Notes: generated from the letters alone by a model not told the origin. A stretch of DNA of 64,000 nucleotides from Aptenodytes patagonicus (GCF_965638725.1 NC_134950.1:170714853-170778852), one strand, 5' to 3'; positions 24,101 to 37,580 are shown, numbered from the stretch's first letter. Program-made: numbers and translations.

Positions 24101-26105
24101 TGGGACCTGATCAGGGTACATGACCCACCTAGCTGATAGTTGAGGCACTTGATGTTGCTGAGGACTCACGGGCTCACAAACTATCACAGACTGACAAGTT
24201 ATGGTGAGTCTCATGGTGGTGCTACTGAAGGTAGTAACCACTTAGGCATGTGCTCTCAGCCCCCCCGCATGGATGCCAGTGGATGTAAATCAGCTTAGTT
24301 TTAGCACACGCTATGCTGGCTTGTACCCATTCGCATTTGTACAGGCAAAGAGCATGGACACCAACCATACTCCCTTCGGCTGATGTATGATAAAGGACCG
24401 CTCTAAGGTTAACTGACCACATATCTAATGGTTCAAGTAGGCCTCCACACCACTTACTTCAGAGAAAGTGCAACAGTCCTTGCATTTGAGCCGCTCTGGC
24501 ATGATATCCCTCAGAAAATCCAACCCCTTAACTGCCTAGAAAGGTGCCTCAAGCACAGAGGCAGGAAGAATGATTTCTTTCCCTAAAACATGGGTCATTT
24601 CACTCCAGATTACAATTTTCCCTTAGTGCAAGCCCATATATTTTCAAATGACCTCACCAGTGAAGGTTCCTTGAAATCCAGACAAAGACATGCTGCTTAT
24701 CTATGAACTCTCCTGCATTTGAACTCAATGAACCAAGGTGGATGGAAAAGCAGTTTCTTTTTATCAGCTTTCAATGTTTGACCTCCACAGCATTATACTT
24801 AACCCTTGTCATTACACAGGAGGTGCAGGTGACATAGGAGTGGGATGAGGAGGGGACAAGGGTTGCTGCAATAAAGTCACGTGTCAACTTCTCTGATCGG
24901 TTCGTCTCTACAACTCTGCTGATGGCTTTTTCATAAAACGAACAAAACAAATCTCAAAAGAGAATCACGTTCGAAGGTCTAAACTGGGTTTGCAGTTTGG
25001 TATATACCACCCTTTCTAGTGGCTACCTCTGGTCTCTGCTTTCACCTCTTTTCAACAACCATGGCTGAGTTTTCAAAAACTTGGCATTTTCTCAGGTTTC
25101 TTGGGACTTGTCCACATGGGGAGGCAGATTGGAGTAGCCTATTCAACACAGACCCCTGGAGCACAACTCTGGTGACTGAAATTTGGTGTCTGGTGCCATC
25201 TGAGATCCCCTTAAGTCTCAGCATGAGAAAATATGCCTGATAAGAACAAATCAGAATTCATCCAAAGGAAAAAAAGTCCTACTAAGACATCCATAGAAGG
25301 TCTTCTATGTCATTTCCAAAAGACTGAAAATCACAATTATTTTAATTCTTCTTCTTAATATCTTTATGCAAAAAGCCTATCAGGTGACTTTGGAAATACA
25401 CATCCTATATCACAGTTTGTTGACCGGGAGATATTACCAGCTTGTGTTGGCCAGGACTTTTTTTTTCCCCCAAGACATATCAAATCCTGTTTCCTAGAAA
25501 ATGAGGTCAGAAGGGACCCTCAGAAATCCCATGGTCATCACCAAATGAAGGTCAAGTCTGTTAAGCACCTCCCACCACATCTATCTCTCTATTCCTGTGA
25601 ACCTCTAGTGACAGAAGCCATGTGCTCCTCTCCAGGCAATTAGTTTTGGTATTTCATTATCCTGTTTTTGGAAAGTTTTCCTGGTCTTCAATTCAAATCT
25701 CCTTTATTTCAGCTGGAGTCCATGGTCCTTTGTTCATGTGGAGAAACATGTGATGGGACCATTTCAAATGCATGATTTAAATATTTACATGCTTTTCTGA
25801 CTTGAGACAAAATGAGACTCACAAAAACCTTGCTCAGGCCAAAAATGCACTGAAGTATTTTGATACGAAAGACATCACAGCAATACTATATTTATTACAG
25901 AAAAAAAATTGCCCTCAAATAATATCAATAAATATCAACCTTAGGAGTTCTAGGGTTAAACTTTAAGTATAATCTGTTAATATATAGCATGTTATATCTT
26001 ATCACCTAAACAACCTTAAGTCTGCCTTATATGAGCAGTAAGCATTTATTTATATTTAAAGTGTGTTTCCAGATAAAACTGACTTGGAAATACACTCCAG
26101 GCTGT
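21192..26105. other. Gene-free stretch, 21.2-26.1 kb
   Basis: Short frames only, the longest about 109 codons (21873-22202), with no recognised domain. A small near-duplication (ctggacttctc twice, about 21989-22020) is visible. No exon or RNA gene is supported. Confidence 0.5.
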
Positions 26106-26185
26106 CCCTTCCCCTTCCCTTCCCTTCCCTTCCCTTCCCTTCCCTTCCCTTCCCTTCCCTTCCCTTCCCTTCCCTTCCCTTCCCT
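26106..26185. repeat. (CCCTT)n pentanucleotide microsatellite
   Basis: About 15 near-perfect CCCTT units on the plus strand (AAGGG on the minus strand). It is a homopyrimidine/homopurine tract able in principle to form triplex or quadruplex structure. Same motif as the arrays at 28.6 and 37.6 kb. Confidence 0.97.
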
Positions 26186-28640
26186 GTCCTTTCTCCTTCT
26201 TTCAAAAGAACAGAGTGCATTATCAGCGTAATTTCCTGAAAAAATAAAGTTTTTGCTTTTTAGCTGCTTTCCCATTTCTCTGGAGGTTCCTTCCTCAATA
26301 ATGCTGGAAACTTTGAGACTATTTCAACTGAAACAGGGTTGGGAGTCTCAGGGATAATAAAGTTCTTACAAGATTCATGAAATTCGGTAGCTGAGCAGGA
26401 GAAAAAGGTACAAATCAGTGCCCAAAGCAAGATGGGCAGGTTGAATTCACTCATTATACATATATTTAGTAGCTAATCAGGACATAGGTACTGCCTTGCC
26501 GACTCATACAGGCACACCGTTCAGCATGGAAATAACCTGGACTAACCCACCACAGACTGGTGCTTTCCCAATGGAAGTGTCATAGAAGATTTGGAGGAAT
26601 ATCAGTGAGAGGACAAAAATCCATAAGACAGTTCTGTTACATTCCCTGAAATGCCTTTTTTACCAGTGAAGAAACTTGGATGTCGACAATCAGTTTATCT
26701 CCCCTACCTCTAGTCATCAAAAAGTTAAACACGTTAATAAAGTCATAATCTTTGCCAATGAAGAAAGAAGCCAACACTTCCAAAGGGCAAATCTCCTCAT
26801 GTTAAAATAAGCGTATAAGATACTTGGGACAAATTGCACTCTAGTACATCCAGTAGCTGTTAAAGGAACGTGCATGACTAGATGCTCACCTTGTCAACAG
26901 CTGAAGTTAGATAAATCATTTGCCTAAGGCCTATAAAAATTCTGTAGAAAAGCACTTAGCAGAGAAAAAAAATCCCAATACTAGCCTCTCCCGCACTCTT
27001 CATTACATCATGTTTGCCTTCCACTTAAGCAATGTTGACCCCTGTGCTTTCTCCCTGCCTTCTAACAATTGACACACGAGTAATTGAATTTAGCGAATAA
27101 TTCTGGTTTTATACAAGTGATACAGACCCAGCCCTGCAGCTCCTACTGCTTTGGCCTCTCAGAGCACAGAGGAATGGAAAGCCTTCTTTTTCTGGTGATT
27201 TCATGCTCACAGTGAGAAGGGTGGGATGACCAGGCACACACAACCCCCCCCTATTCTTCAGTGTAACACAGCTTTTTTGTTTGCTCTTCAGTTCAAATTT
27301 TCCACTGATCACTATACAAATATTTGCACTTGTGGGTGCAATACAACCCCGAACTTTCTCTGCAGGTTGCAGGGCACTTAGACTCTATCGGCAGAGACAC
27401 GGGTATTTCGTTGGCCATTGCTTCCCATCCTATTGAAGCATAACTCGCACCACTGCCAAAGAGGTGGTCTCACCCTCCCTCTGCCCATCTGCCTGCTGAT
27501 TTCTGACCTCCCATGCCATATTTCAGTGAGTAATGCCACAGGCATTCCTGTGACCACCATATAGGCTGGTTCAAGAAACCTCTTGGGTTAAAACTAACTC
27601 AACAGAAAATGTAATTACTTTTATTCTGGATCAGCTTTCCATCCTGGTTCAAGACAGCCTGCATGAATGTGATGGCTTGGCCAAAAAATCAGCAGAGAAA
27701 GGCTTGGAAGAGAGCAAGAGTTTACAGTTAAATACTGAATGCTTAACATATAGAGACTTAATGTTAATTGAGAGGAATCTCATCCTGAGATATCTATTAA
27801 GGCATTAATTCAGCTGCAATGGCTGTCCATGGCGCTTGGATGGGCAATTTGGGTGTCCAGCAGTGCCCATATAGTGAATGATATATAAAAAGAGCTTGCA
27901 CTGTGGCACGAAGTCACTCTAAAGCAAACATACAGGTTCCTTTTTGTGTGCACCATATTGTTCAAGTCTTTTGATTGCTTATTTGCAAACAGTGTGACTG
28001 AAGAAGCATCAGTCCAAGCTTGATAGTCCCACCTTAAGACAGATGGCTGAGCTAGATGAAACAAAACATCTGGAGCTGTTACTTGCTCTTTGATGTGGGA
28101 AAAAGGAATCCAGATAACTGACTTAAACTTGACACTCTACTTGCATAGGGATAAAATTCAGTGACAACGTTATTCTAAGTCATCAGGCAAGGATTCAAGG
28201 GGTTTGGGATCAATTCCCAGCTCTATAACAGTCTGCTTTTATAACGCCGTAAAGTCACTTAATTTCTCCATGATTCTGCTCACCATCTGTGAGCAAGACA
28301 TTTTTCGCCTGACTCATCTGCTAAGAAGCTAAATTCTTGGAGTAGGAGCCATAAATCTTACCATAACTGCAGTGTTGAGCAAAACACATTGTTCTCGGTG
28401 AGGTGCTGTTGTAACATACTTCTCAGCTTTGTTAGAGCTTTCTCTAGCCTTTGTGAATTAACCAGCGTGAAGAACGGGGTGTCAACAGCAAACCTGGTCA
28501 TATCACGCATTTCCTTCCCAGCCTCCGGTGTTGTTATTGTCTATGTTGATTTCAAGAAAGCAATACAAAGATATTCTGATCAGCATCAAGAAGTTTGGAC
28601 ATAGTCTTGAAAGCTGTTTCTTCCCCTTTTCCCCCCTATC
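26186..28640. other. Gene-free stretch between two CCCTT arrays
   Basis: Unique AT-rich sequence with no supported gene; frames are at most 84 codons apart from repeat-driven ones. Confidence 0.5.
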
Positions 28641-29247
28641 CTTTCCCTTCCCTTCCCTTCCCTTCCCTTCCCTTCCCTTCCCTTCCCTTCCCTTCCCTTC
28701 CCTTCCCTTCCCTTCCCTTCCCTTCCCTTCCCTTCCCTTCCCTTCCCTTCCCTTCCCTTCCCTTCCCTTCCCTTCCCTTCCCTTCCCTTCCCTTCCCTTC
28801 CCTTCCCTTCCCTTCCCTTCCCTTCCCTTCCCTTCCCCTTCCCCTTCCCCTTCCCCTTCCCCTTCCCCTTCCCCTTCCCCTTCCCCTTCCCCTTCCCTTC
28901 CCCTTCCCTTCCCCTTCCCCTTCCCCTTCCCCTTCCCTCCCCTTCCCTTCCCCTTCCCCTTCCCCTTCCCCTTCCCCTTCCCCTTCCCCTTCCCCTTCCC
29001 TCCCCTTCCCTTCCCCTTCCCCTTCCCCTTCCCCTTCCCCTTCCCCTTCCCCTTCCCCTTCCCCTTCCCTCCCCTTCCCCTTCCCCTTCCCTTCCCCTTC
29101 CCCTTCCCCTTCCCTTCCCTTCCCTTCCCTTCCCCTTCCCCTTCCCTTCCCCTTCCCCTTCCCCTTCCCTCCCCTTCCCCTTCCCCTTCCCTTCCCCTTC
29201 CCCTTCCCCTTCCCCTTCCTCCCCTCCCCTCCCCTCCCCTCCCCTCC
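28641..29247. repeat. Compound (CCCTT)/(CCCCTT)/(CCCCT) array, ~600 bp
   Basis: Three blocks can be read. Pure CCCTT pentamers run from 28641 to about 28833. A block of CCCCTT hexamers follows, broken by CCCTCCCC variants starting at about 28935, 28998, 29067 and 29167. It ends in CCCCT pentamers at about 29219-29246. The variant spacing (63, 69 and 100 bases) and the matching sequence after the third and fourth variants show larger blocks duplicated within the array. The plus strand is almost entirely pyrimidine. The long Phe-Pro-Ser-Leu frames across it are translation artefacts. Confidence 0.97.
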
Positions 29248-30390
29248 TATAACAACCTTCTTGTCAGGGAAACCTTTTACAGTTCGGTTTTCTCAAGAGT
29301 CTTCCAATAACATTTGCTCATAACTTCCCTCTGGGTGAACTTGTGTCGCTGAAATCAACATTGCAAAAGTAGGTGACCACTGAAAAAAAAAATACTAAAA
29401 ATGTGTTTAAGCAAATTTTATTATAGCATTGGGATTTTGGGGTTCTCTACTTTTCTTTTAACACATAGTTCTAAATTAGGCTTTGTCCACTCAAACTCAG
29501 CAGACCACAATGCAGTGGCATGATTACAGCTTACTCGTCCTTCAGAATCAATAAATTTTATTTAACTTTGGGATGGATGTAGGGAAACAATTTCTGCTTT
29601 AACCAAAAGAGAAAAAAAAAAGAAAAGCAGTTCTGTGAACAGCAGAACTTACAAACTTTTGCTTCCTGCAGTTCCATCCCATAGTTTCTTTGGTGACTGA
29701 TTTCACGTTGCAGCCTCTCTCTTGGGGGTGGTTGTTTTCTGGAATTTTTCCTCTCCACTCAGCAATCTATTTTCACAAAACTTGCAGTAACTTAATATTT
29801 ACAGGACTTTCATCCATCTGTTAAATTTATTTAAAATTGAGCAACAGGTTCAAAAGTTACTGGGGCAGGGACTGAGAGACCTGACAAGCAGATAGACGGA
29901 CAGGGGCAAAACACATATGGAATAAAATTAAATAAGTGTAATGCTGTAAAGTAACTGTGATAAACTTGATTGTTTTGATGAGGAAGGTTAGAGCTAAATA
30001 TGACTGATACGTGTTTTTCTGGCATTCGTGAATGCTCTGAGGAATTTTCCCCCCTTTTTTTTTTTACCAGTTCTTGCCGGTCCTTGACATTTACCAGTCC
30101 TTGCCTCATTTTTTTGACCCATCAACAAAGTGATGGCAATAGGATTCTTTCATCGGTGTATAAAGGTCCCCACCATCCTTGGGTTTCATTTATGGCACCT
30201 GTTTTTTCATAGCAGCCTCTCGCCCAAGCATATATAAAACATAACTGGAACCGCACCGCTTCCAAGATTGAATGTTGCGTTTTGCCGAGATAGTGAAATG
30301 CAATACCGACTGCTAGATAGAAAGCGGAGATGTCAGGGTTTGAATCACCTCATTTAGCTGTCTAGAAATTGCATATCTACTCTAAAGCAG
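29248..30390. other. Gene-free stretch, 29.2-30.4 kb
   Basis: AT-rich unique DNA. No gene, RNA or young transposon recognised. Confidence 0.5.
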
Positions 30391-30430
30391 TCATCCAGGC
30401 TCCCTCTAGAGTTCATGAAGAGAGATGGGC
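30391..30430. repeat. Core of an unnamed old repeat family, copy A
   Basis: Contains the 16-mer aggctccctctagagt (30397-30412), which recurs exactly at 32947-32962, followed by agagagatgggc, which resembles 38460-38470. The likeness fades within about 40 to 80 bases each side. The family may extend downstream, where gttgaatccc occurs near 30552. Confidence 0.45.
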
Positions 30431-32487
30431 TTCCTCAGAGAGCGGCTCAGCCTGGGTAGGGCAGGTTTCTAAGGTGAATCAATGTCTGGTACAATACCTA
30501 TATAACTAGTTTAGACTAGATGCCAGTCTTTAAATGCTTAAATTTAAGTGAGTTGAATCCCGCTAGCTACAAGAGGAGGCTGTAAAACCCTATAAAGCAG
30601 GTGTATCAGAGATATTGTGAAACCTAAGGTCAAGAAATCAATAACCTGGCTAATCCACTATCCACGCCGGTTGGACCTGTACCTTATTCAGGCAAGGGGA
30701 GAGAAATGGTTGGCGCAACTACTTTTGGTACCCAAGTAACCAGTTCAAATATGAGACTCAGTGATGAGTCTGGAGCATTTTCTGGATTCAGGCCAGAGCC
30801 TTAATCACAAAGTGGTCCATCCCTAGGAAATTCAAAGTCATGGGAATTCCTCTAAAGTCGTACAGTGGATGAGTTTATTTATGTAAGAAACAGGTTAAGA
30901 GTGACATCAGCATAGCACTCATGCCTTACTCAACCCTGCCAGTGTATTTCCTCTCAGAATAATGAGTCACTTTTGGGACGTGACCACAGATGTTCCTCTC
31001 AGGTAGGCTATAGAGGAGAGGTGTCATGTTAGATATGCAGGAACCACAGTCCATCCAGCGTCTCCACACTAAAAACCTTCCTTGGATGAGAAAGAAAATG
31101 CACCATCAGCCACTAGCACATAGTAGCCTCAGCTGCGAGAAGGTTGGATGATTCCCACACGTTAGATCACTGGGTAACAGAAGACAAAATAAGCATTATG
31201 CTGGGATGATCAACACAGATATTAGGGAATAATGGGGGGGTTTATAGGGTTTTCTAATACAGAGTCATTGCTTTAAGAAACCAGGCTAAAAGCTAAGGTA
31301 AATAAAAACTGGCATAAACCAAAACAGGTTTCACAGGACCTGCCACATGGGATTCACTGAACTCAACATTGGTTGTCTAAAATGTAAGCTTCTCCTCTCT
31401 GCAAGTTGTGCAGCCTATGTGCTCAAAGGTCCTGCCAAAGGATGATGCATCACCAAGCCACCTTCTGGAAATGCCTGCCTCTCTCCACCGACTCAGGAGG
31501 GAGCCTAGACCACTCACTTTTAGACACATAACCTTAGGTGAGATAGCTTAATCTTTGTGTTTAAGTAGCATCACATCAGTGAATGAAGACCAAAAAGACT
31601 CCTCACCTTGTTGCTTTTAATGCTGTTTGTGAACATAACGCCTTCTTTTCCACCTTCAGCAATGCTGTGGCTGTTGGAGGAGAAAGAGCTGACTCTTTCA
31701 TTTGTGGTTGATACCATGTGCAGAAATTAACCCATGCCGGGACTACACCTTCACTTTTAGATGTCTGAATCTCAGGTTGAATCTCATCTCTGACTTTAGC
31801 TGTCTTAATATGGAAGTTGAATCCCACCTGAAGTAATCGTCCTACAGGAAGTCTCACAGGAAGTGGGGGGGTCTTAGTTTTTTGGGTTTAAAGTCATTCA
31901 AATCCTAAACAACGGGCTTAATTTCTTGGCTGACCTTTGGGTCCTAGGAAGACAAATGACCTGAATAACCCTCCAGGCTCATTCAGTAACTCGGTGGCAA
32001 ATCTCTGCAGTCTCTGACCATAACCTAATCCAATCCAAAAGAGCTTTTCTTTACCATTTAATCCAGATTCCCTCTTATTTCAGGAAAATTTGTTACATAA
32101 TGCACGAGGAAATATATGTGGCTCTGTATTGAAGTAACAGTCTAAGCTTCTGCTCTCACTATGTCTAATAGAGTTAACTTGTGACCCGCTCCCCTTAGAT
32201 GGACAGAGACCATCTTTTTCATTGCAGCCTGAACCTACTCAGGGCCAGTTTATACTCACCCAATGACAAAACTGTTCTTTAGTTCACACAGCACTTCTCC
32301 CTCCCCACCCCTCACCCACTCCCAGCGTCTCATCTCACACCCACAAAGGTTTATGATCTAGCCTGAGATGTTCTGCTTGACAGCCGCAGTTCCTGTAGTC
32401 ACGAGCTCAAACGAGTCTTTGGGGGCTGCCTCCTTGGATGCACTTGTGTGTGCCGGTGGACTCTACCCTCACGAAGGCAATGAAATG
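30431..32487. other. Gene-free stretch, 30.4-32.5 kb
   Basis: No supported gene. Around 31745-31840 the sequence (tttagatgtctgaatctcagg, gttgaatcccacctg) weakly resembles parts near 16.2 and 30.5 kb and may be old repeat debris. Confidence 0.4.
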
Positions 32488-32527
32488 CAGATTTTTAGCA
32501 ACCAGCACAGATTTTTAGCAACCAGCA
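32488..32527. repeat. Exact 20-bp tandem duplication
   Basis: The 20-mer cagatttttagcaaccagca occurs twice head to tail (32488-32507 and 32508-32527) with no difference, so the duplication is recent or the assembly duplicated it. Confidence 0.95.
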
Positions 32528-32937
32528 CTTGGGCAACTGGCTTAGTGAATTGCTAGACACTGATTCACCTCTTCTGGAAATGGATTAGTTCCAACCAGTT
32601 TAATATCTCCAGGCAAAGCTCAATTAAAAATTGCTGACATCTCACAGAAATGCTGGACCAACTTTCTATTTCAAGACTCTTCTGTCCATGTAGCATGTCC
32701 CCCACTGCCTGCCTTCTCTTTTTTTCAAGGTTATTTGCTAGGAGTAAGGATCTTGATGTTTATCCTCTTCTGAAACCATAAATTCCTTCTTTCAGTAGCT
32801 CACTAGAAACTCTCCTGGAGTTAATGAGTATGCAGTGTCTTCAACTGGAGTCTGAGCAGCAGGAGGGGACGGACAGTAAAAATGGGATTTATTTCACCTA
32901 ACTTCAGCCATCTGAAATTGAGTTATCTAGCTGAGAC

Positions 32938-32980
32938 TAATCCTCTAGGCTCCCTCTAGAGTCATTAGAGAAAGAAGACA
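32938..32980. repeat. Core of an unnamed old repeat family, copy B
   Basis: Shares the exact 16-mer aggctccctctagagt with copy A. It also shares the preceding taatcct with copy D (aatcct at 38440). Upstream cacctaacttcagccatctga resembles the cctaagttgagtgtcta stretch before copy D. Confidence 0.45.
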
Positions 32981-35101
32981 ACGCTGACTTTCATTCCCAC
33001 CCAAAGATAAGCATCTGAAATATCCTAGAAAAGTATCTTTAAATGGCTGAAGTTAAGGAGATGGGTATTGCTATCATGTTGGACAATCTTTATATTATTT
33101 GTTGTACTCCAGGAAGTCTCTTACCTCTCAGCTAAAAATGTATTCCTCTCTAAAAGTTAGGCATGCAGCAATCAGCTCTCCCTTTTATCTTTGACACATT
33201 TCCCCCCCACATTTCTGGCATGGTGATTTTTGGGTTTTGTCCCTAGTCCCTGCTCCCTACTGATACTATTTGGCATAAACAAGGTTCTGTTTGTCTTTGT
33301 TACCTTCTTGCCACTGCACATGCACGAGCGCATACAAACGCATGTTCACGTGTGAATGAAATATAGACACATGCATCTGGAATCTAGACATGATTCAATT
33401 TATCACATTACTTGGCAAAGGAAGAGGGGAATAAAAGAAATCCCAGAGAAGTTTGTTCAGCCTTGTTCCAGTCTTCAAAACCAACCCAAAACATCTCCAT
33501 TTAAAACTTTCCACCAAAAAATATCAGATGCAATGAATAAACAAAGCAATAAATGCAACTGCACAGCACATGGGGCAATGACATTGCTCTTGCACAAGGA
33601 GACTCTGATATTTTGACATTTGTTTTCCTCTCAAACTGGAACAAAGTCAAAATATTTAAACTTTCCTGGAGGGAAACATTTCCATTTAGAAAGGTCAACT
33701 TTTCATCTCAACACACGAGATTGACATCAACAGGAGACCGATGAAACGCTTCCCTTTCATTTAACATTACCCATTGAGTCAAGCTAACGCCACATGGAAG
33801 GTGCTGCTTTGGGTCTCTCTTTCTGCCATGATCCCTGTGGACCATGTTCTTTGGCAGGGCTTCTTCTCCAATGATGCACAGCATTTTTGCTTTCCTTTCT
33901 TTCTTGCCCCAAATAGCCTGAGCTCAGACAATAGGACTGTTCTGCCAATACGACTCAAAATTTTCTGTGACTTCATGTATGTAATAATGGGACACAGTAC
34001 TGGCTTCTTCCCTAACTCTGACCATCCAGGCTCTTCTGCTACAAACAGCTGCCATCTCACTGAAAGACCAATATCCCAGTACCAGAGGGATTCAATGGTC
34101 TGAACACAGACGTCTACAACTGTAGTGCCACAAGGCATCTGCCTGGCCTCCAGTTGCCACTCCAGAAGGGCATGGGTCTGTCCCTTAAATCCAGTGTCCC
34201 ATCTGCCAGCCTCACATGGAGATGCTGGATAGCACAAGATAGGCCATAAAACACTAAGTGTCTACATTTTGGAAAATGTATCCCACTCCTAGTGTGAATG
34301 GATATTATTTAGGATAAACAATGAATAAGACTGCTCTAGACAAGTAGAGAGAAAAATTTGATTTAGAGTTGACAGAAAGTAGTGCTTAAGCTGCAACTGC
34401 ATGAATCTTTTGTGGCCTGTTCCCTTCTTCACCATACTTCTACAAAACAGGTCATTTGTCTCTTTATTGACCCAGATGGCCAAGGGCTCCATTTGTCTCA
34501 CTGCTTCTGGCAGGGCAAGGCACACAAATCCTTCCTTCCTTAGCTGCTCTGTAATTAATGAGCATTGATTCATTTCCCTTTATTGGGAGATAAGAGTTTA
34601 ACTAGTTGGCTCACGAAGTCCCGCTTCCTGTGACACCTGCAGCTCGTTTCAGTTTCTCCTTCAACTCTTCCAGCCACCCTCCGATACGTGAAATAATTAT
34701 ATCCTGAAAATTTGAAACCAGAAGATATTTCACTGCTTAGTTCACTAGATCCAGACCAGGCACCATCTGGGATACTGTAAACAGCTCCTGCTGGACTGGT
34801 TCAGCCTCTGGTCAATGCTGGGCATCCAGGCTCTTCCACAGACCTTCATGGACATGGCAGAACATCACCTACAGAACTTCCTGCCACAAAAGAGGCTCTG
34901 AAGAAGGTTAAGTACTTTAAATAGCCTCCACTTCAGTGAAGCAAAACTGGGAAACTTTAATGAGTTGCTCAAGTCCTGGGACAGGGAAAAAAACCCCATG
35001 ATTTCTGCATCCAAGCCTGAAAAACAGAAACAAGCGAAATGAAAAAGTAATCTACCAAGTGAAAATCCTACGGAGAGAGGGGGGAGGTTGTTATGGAAAT
35101 T
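32981..35101. other. Gene-free stretch, 33.0-35.1 kb
   Basis: Contains two overlapping opposite frames (minus 33779-34237, 152 codons; plus 33774-34103) with no recognisable domain or splice context. I do not call a gene. Positions 33317-33355 are alternating purine-pyrimidine in places (gcacatgcacgagcgcatac). Confidence 0.45.
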
Positions 35102-35201
35102 NNNNNNNNNNNNNNNNNNNNNNNNNNNNNNNNNNNNNNNNNNNNNNNNNNNNNNNNNNNNNNNNNNNNNNNNNNNNNNNNNNNNNNNNNNNNNNNNNNN
35201 N
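35102..35201. other. Assembly gap (100 N)
   Basis: Exactly 100 unknown bases, the usual placeholder for a gap of unknown size. Any frame read across it is meaningless. The left flank is purine-rich (gagagaggggggagg). Confidence 0.99.
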
Positions 35202-37506
35202 TTTGAGGGAAATATTAAAAACATTTGCATTTCATATATATTAAACAAAATATTTTCTATTTCTCATTGATTATTTTGTAACATTTCTATTTCTGCTGAA
35301 GGGAAGGAAAAAATCCACAACTTTCTTATCAAAGTTTGTTTTCATCGTACAAAGATGTTCAGGAATTGTACTGCAACCCAACTGCATTTTAATAAAAGTT
35401 TTTAAAAGTAGTGAAAAACTTAAAAGCAAGAAGTCTAAAAGCAATAGGAAATGCTGAATAACTTTCAGAGTTCCATTTTAAGAAGGCACTTTTGCCAGCA
35501 AAAATAATTTTTGCAAAATCTTATCTTCCTAACTGTTGACTAACTACTTATATCTACTGAAGGTGACGGATCCTTGGACCGTCTTAAGGCTCACAGATTA
35601 TTATGGGTACGTGACTGGAGCTGTTTTGGAGCACTCCTAATAAAATCTTTGGAGTTTCTTTATTAAAAACAAAATTGTCCTTTTGAAATGGAAGAAGTTG
35701 GTGCAAATACATCAATTTGGGGAAGGTGCTGCTGGATGGAGAGGATATTTTGTTCAGAATCAGTGACGTGAACTCCTGATATAGCCAATCAAGGCACTCA
35801 TGACATGCTCAGGTTCAAATCCTCGTATTAAAGGAGAAGAAAACCAGACTGAGCGTGTAGTCCCCTCTGGGCTGTCATTTATTGCAGGGAACAGGGTCTT
35901 CCTTGATTTTACCAAGAAACGTAACTCATCTTGGGTTCTGCACAGGTTCTGCACATGCAGGATGAAATGCACACGCACAGACACGCATGAATATTTCCAT
36001 TGCAGCTTTATGGGCGTCTAACTCTCATGCAAATTGACTAAGAAGCTTGGCTTAATAATGTAGATGGTTAAGGAGCTCGTACATCCTCTCGCAACATATT
36101 TTGCTCTCAGAAGGACTCATCAGGTACAAATGGAAAAGCTACAACTGTAATAAAATAGTATGATGGCACGGACGGGGGTTCTTGGAGGCTTTGTTTGGGT
36201 GTTTTAGGAGAACTTATTTTTACTAGCCCCTGGCTTGAAACAACAGGAACAACTGAAAGACACAAAAGGCAAATAACATGAGCTGCGCTCTCACTAGCGG
36301 ATGAAAACAACCCAGAAAGCTGTCCAGCAGATGCTCTCCAAACCACTTGTAGTCCTGAAGAGATCAGAAAGGCACGTGCAATTTCTCCTTTGGAAATTCC
36401 TACCCGGCTGACAGGTGTGTGTCAGTACTTGTACAAAGGCAGAAAAACTTCCTGCTTTTTCAATTAAAATATTCCAAATTAATGCTTGTTATTAAAAATA
36501 ACAATTTTGTAATGATTGTATTTCTTTTCTCCAAAGGCACTCAGTAACTTAATTTCTTTATCCATCACAATTCTTTCTTTTCCAACTAGCAGACGAAAAG
36601 GGAACACAAGATGAACCATTTCTCTATCTGTGTTTCTAACTTAGAAGTTTCAGCAGACCTCTGATTGAAAAAAGATGGAGAAACACTGCTGTAAAGGCTA
36701 AGCAATCAGATATCCAAGAAGAATGGGTGGTGGTTTTCAGCTGGAGAATATAGCTTTCCTGAAATTGATTGTTCCTCTCCAGCAACTCTGTGGAAACCCA
36801 AAAAAATGGATTTCCATTCCTGTATACACCACCAGGTCATCTGTCTCTGGGTAACCTGGCTCTTGGCATCTTTCTTGGCTACTAATGGCAAACCAAAAAC
36901 CTCCAAGGGCCAGCTCCCAGGTAGTGAAGTGCTCAGTTCAACAGATATCCTGAGAACATCTGGGCATTTATGAATTAATTGTCTGGGAACCACTACAATT
37001 CAGTAAACAACCTTTTCAAGAGGGATTTGAATAAGAAAGTTTGAGTTTTACTAAAAGAATAAAGAAAAAATTATAACCTGCTCTATGTAAAACTTAGAAG
37101 GTTAGGCAGCTTTTCTCCAAATTGGAAACCAAAAAGCGAACATCAACTCCATTTTCCTTCATGGAAGAGAATTGCCTTTCTCCCCACTCCTCAGCTTCAA
37201 AACTCCCTCTGGGAAACTTGAAGGACAACGTCTCTGCAGCACTTAAATTTCTTTTAGAGATACTTAGTAAAGGGCTCCTTTCCGTCAACATTAAAGTGAT
37301 TAAAAGTTTGAGGTCTTATTTAACTGAGTAATTTTCGTTCTTGGTTCAGTGGAGAGATATGGATATCTCTGAAAGGAGATTCATCTCATCATAGGATGAG
37401 CTGCCTTTATTTTGACAAGGGAACCCAAATATCCACTTTGGAAAGGGAGGGGTATTTGTCTGGCTAAATATAGACATTTACACTGCAAGCGTCTTCACCT
37501 GAAGTG
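35202..37506. other. Gene-free stretch, 35.2-37.5 kb
   Basis: AT-rich; short frames only and nothing recognised. Confidence 0.5.
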
Positions 37507-37540
37507 GTCATTCAGGGCTCCCTCCATAGTCACCACAGAC
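37507..37540. repeat. Core of an unnamed old repeat family, copy C (weak)
   Basis: gtcattcagggctccctccatagtcacc matches the gtcatccaggctccctctagagtca core of copies A and B with a few changes. It lies just before the purine array at 37581. Confidence 0.35.
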
Positions 37541-37580
37541 CTGGAGTCTATTACCCCATTTTTCTCACCTCCTAAAAGCT

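Noticed and set aside
26027..26275. Minus-strand 82-codon frame rich in GREGK and its plus-strand mirror
   Set aside because: Both arise from the CCCTT microsatellite.
28528..29323. 260- and 242-codon frames of Phe-Pro-Ser-Leu repeats
   Set aside because: They are translations of the (CCCTT)/(CCCCTT) array; several frames are open because the repeat has no stop codon.
33774..34237. Opposed 152- and 109-codon frames, considered as a retrocopy
   Set aside because: No recognisable protein, no poly-A tail, no flanking duplication.
34865..35270. Frames of 60 to 127 codons spanning the N gap
   Set aside because: The N run of unknown true length is inside them, so the frame means nothing.
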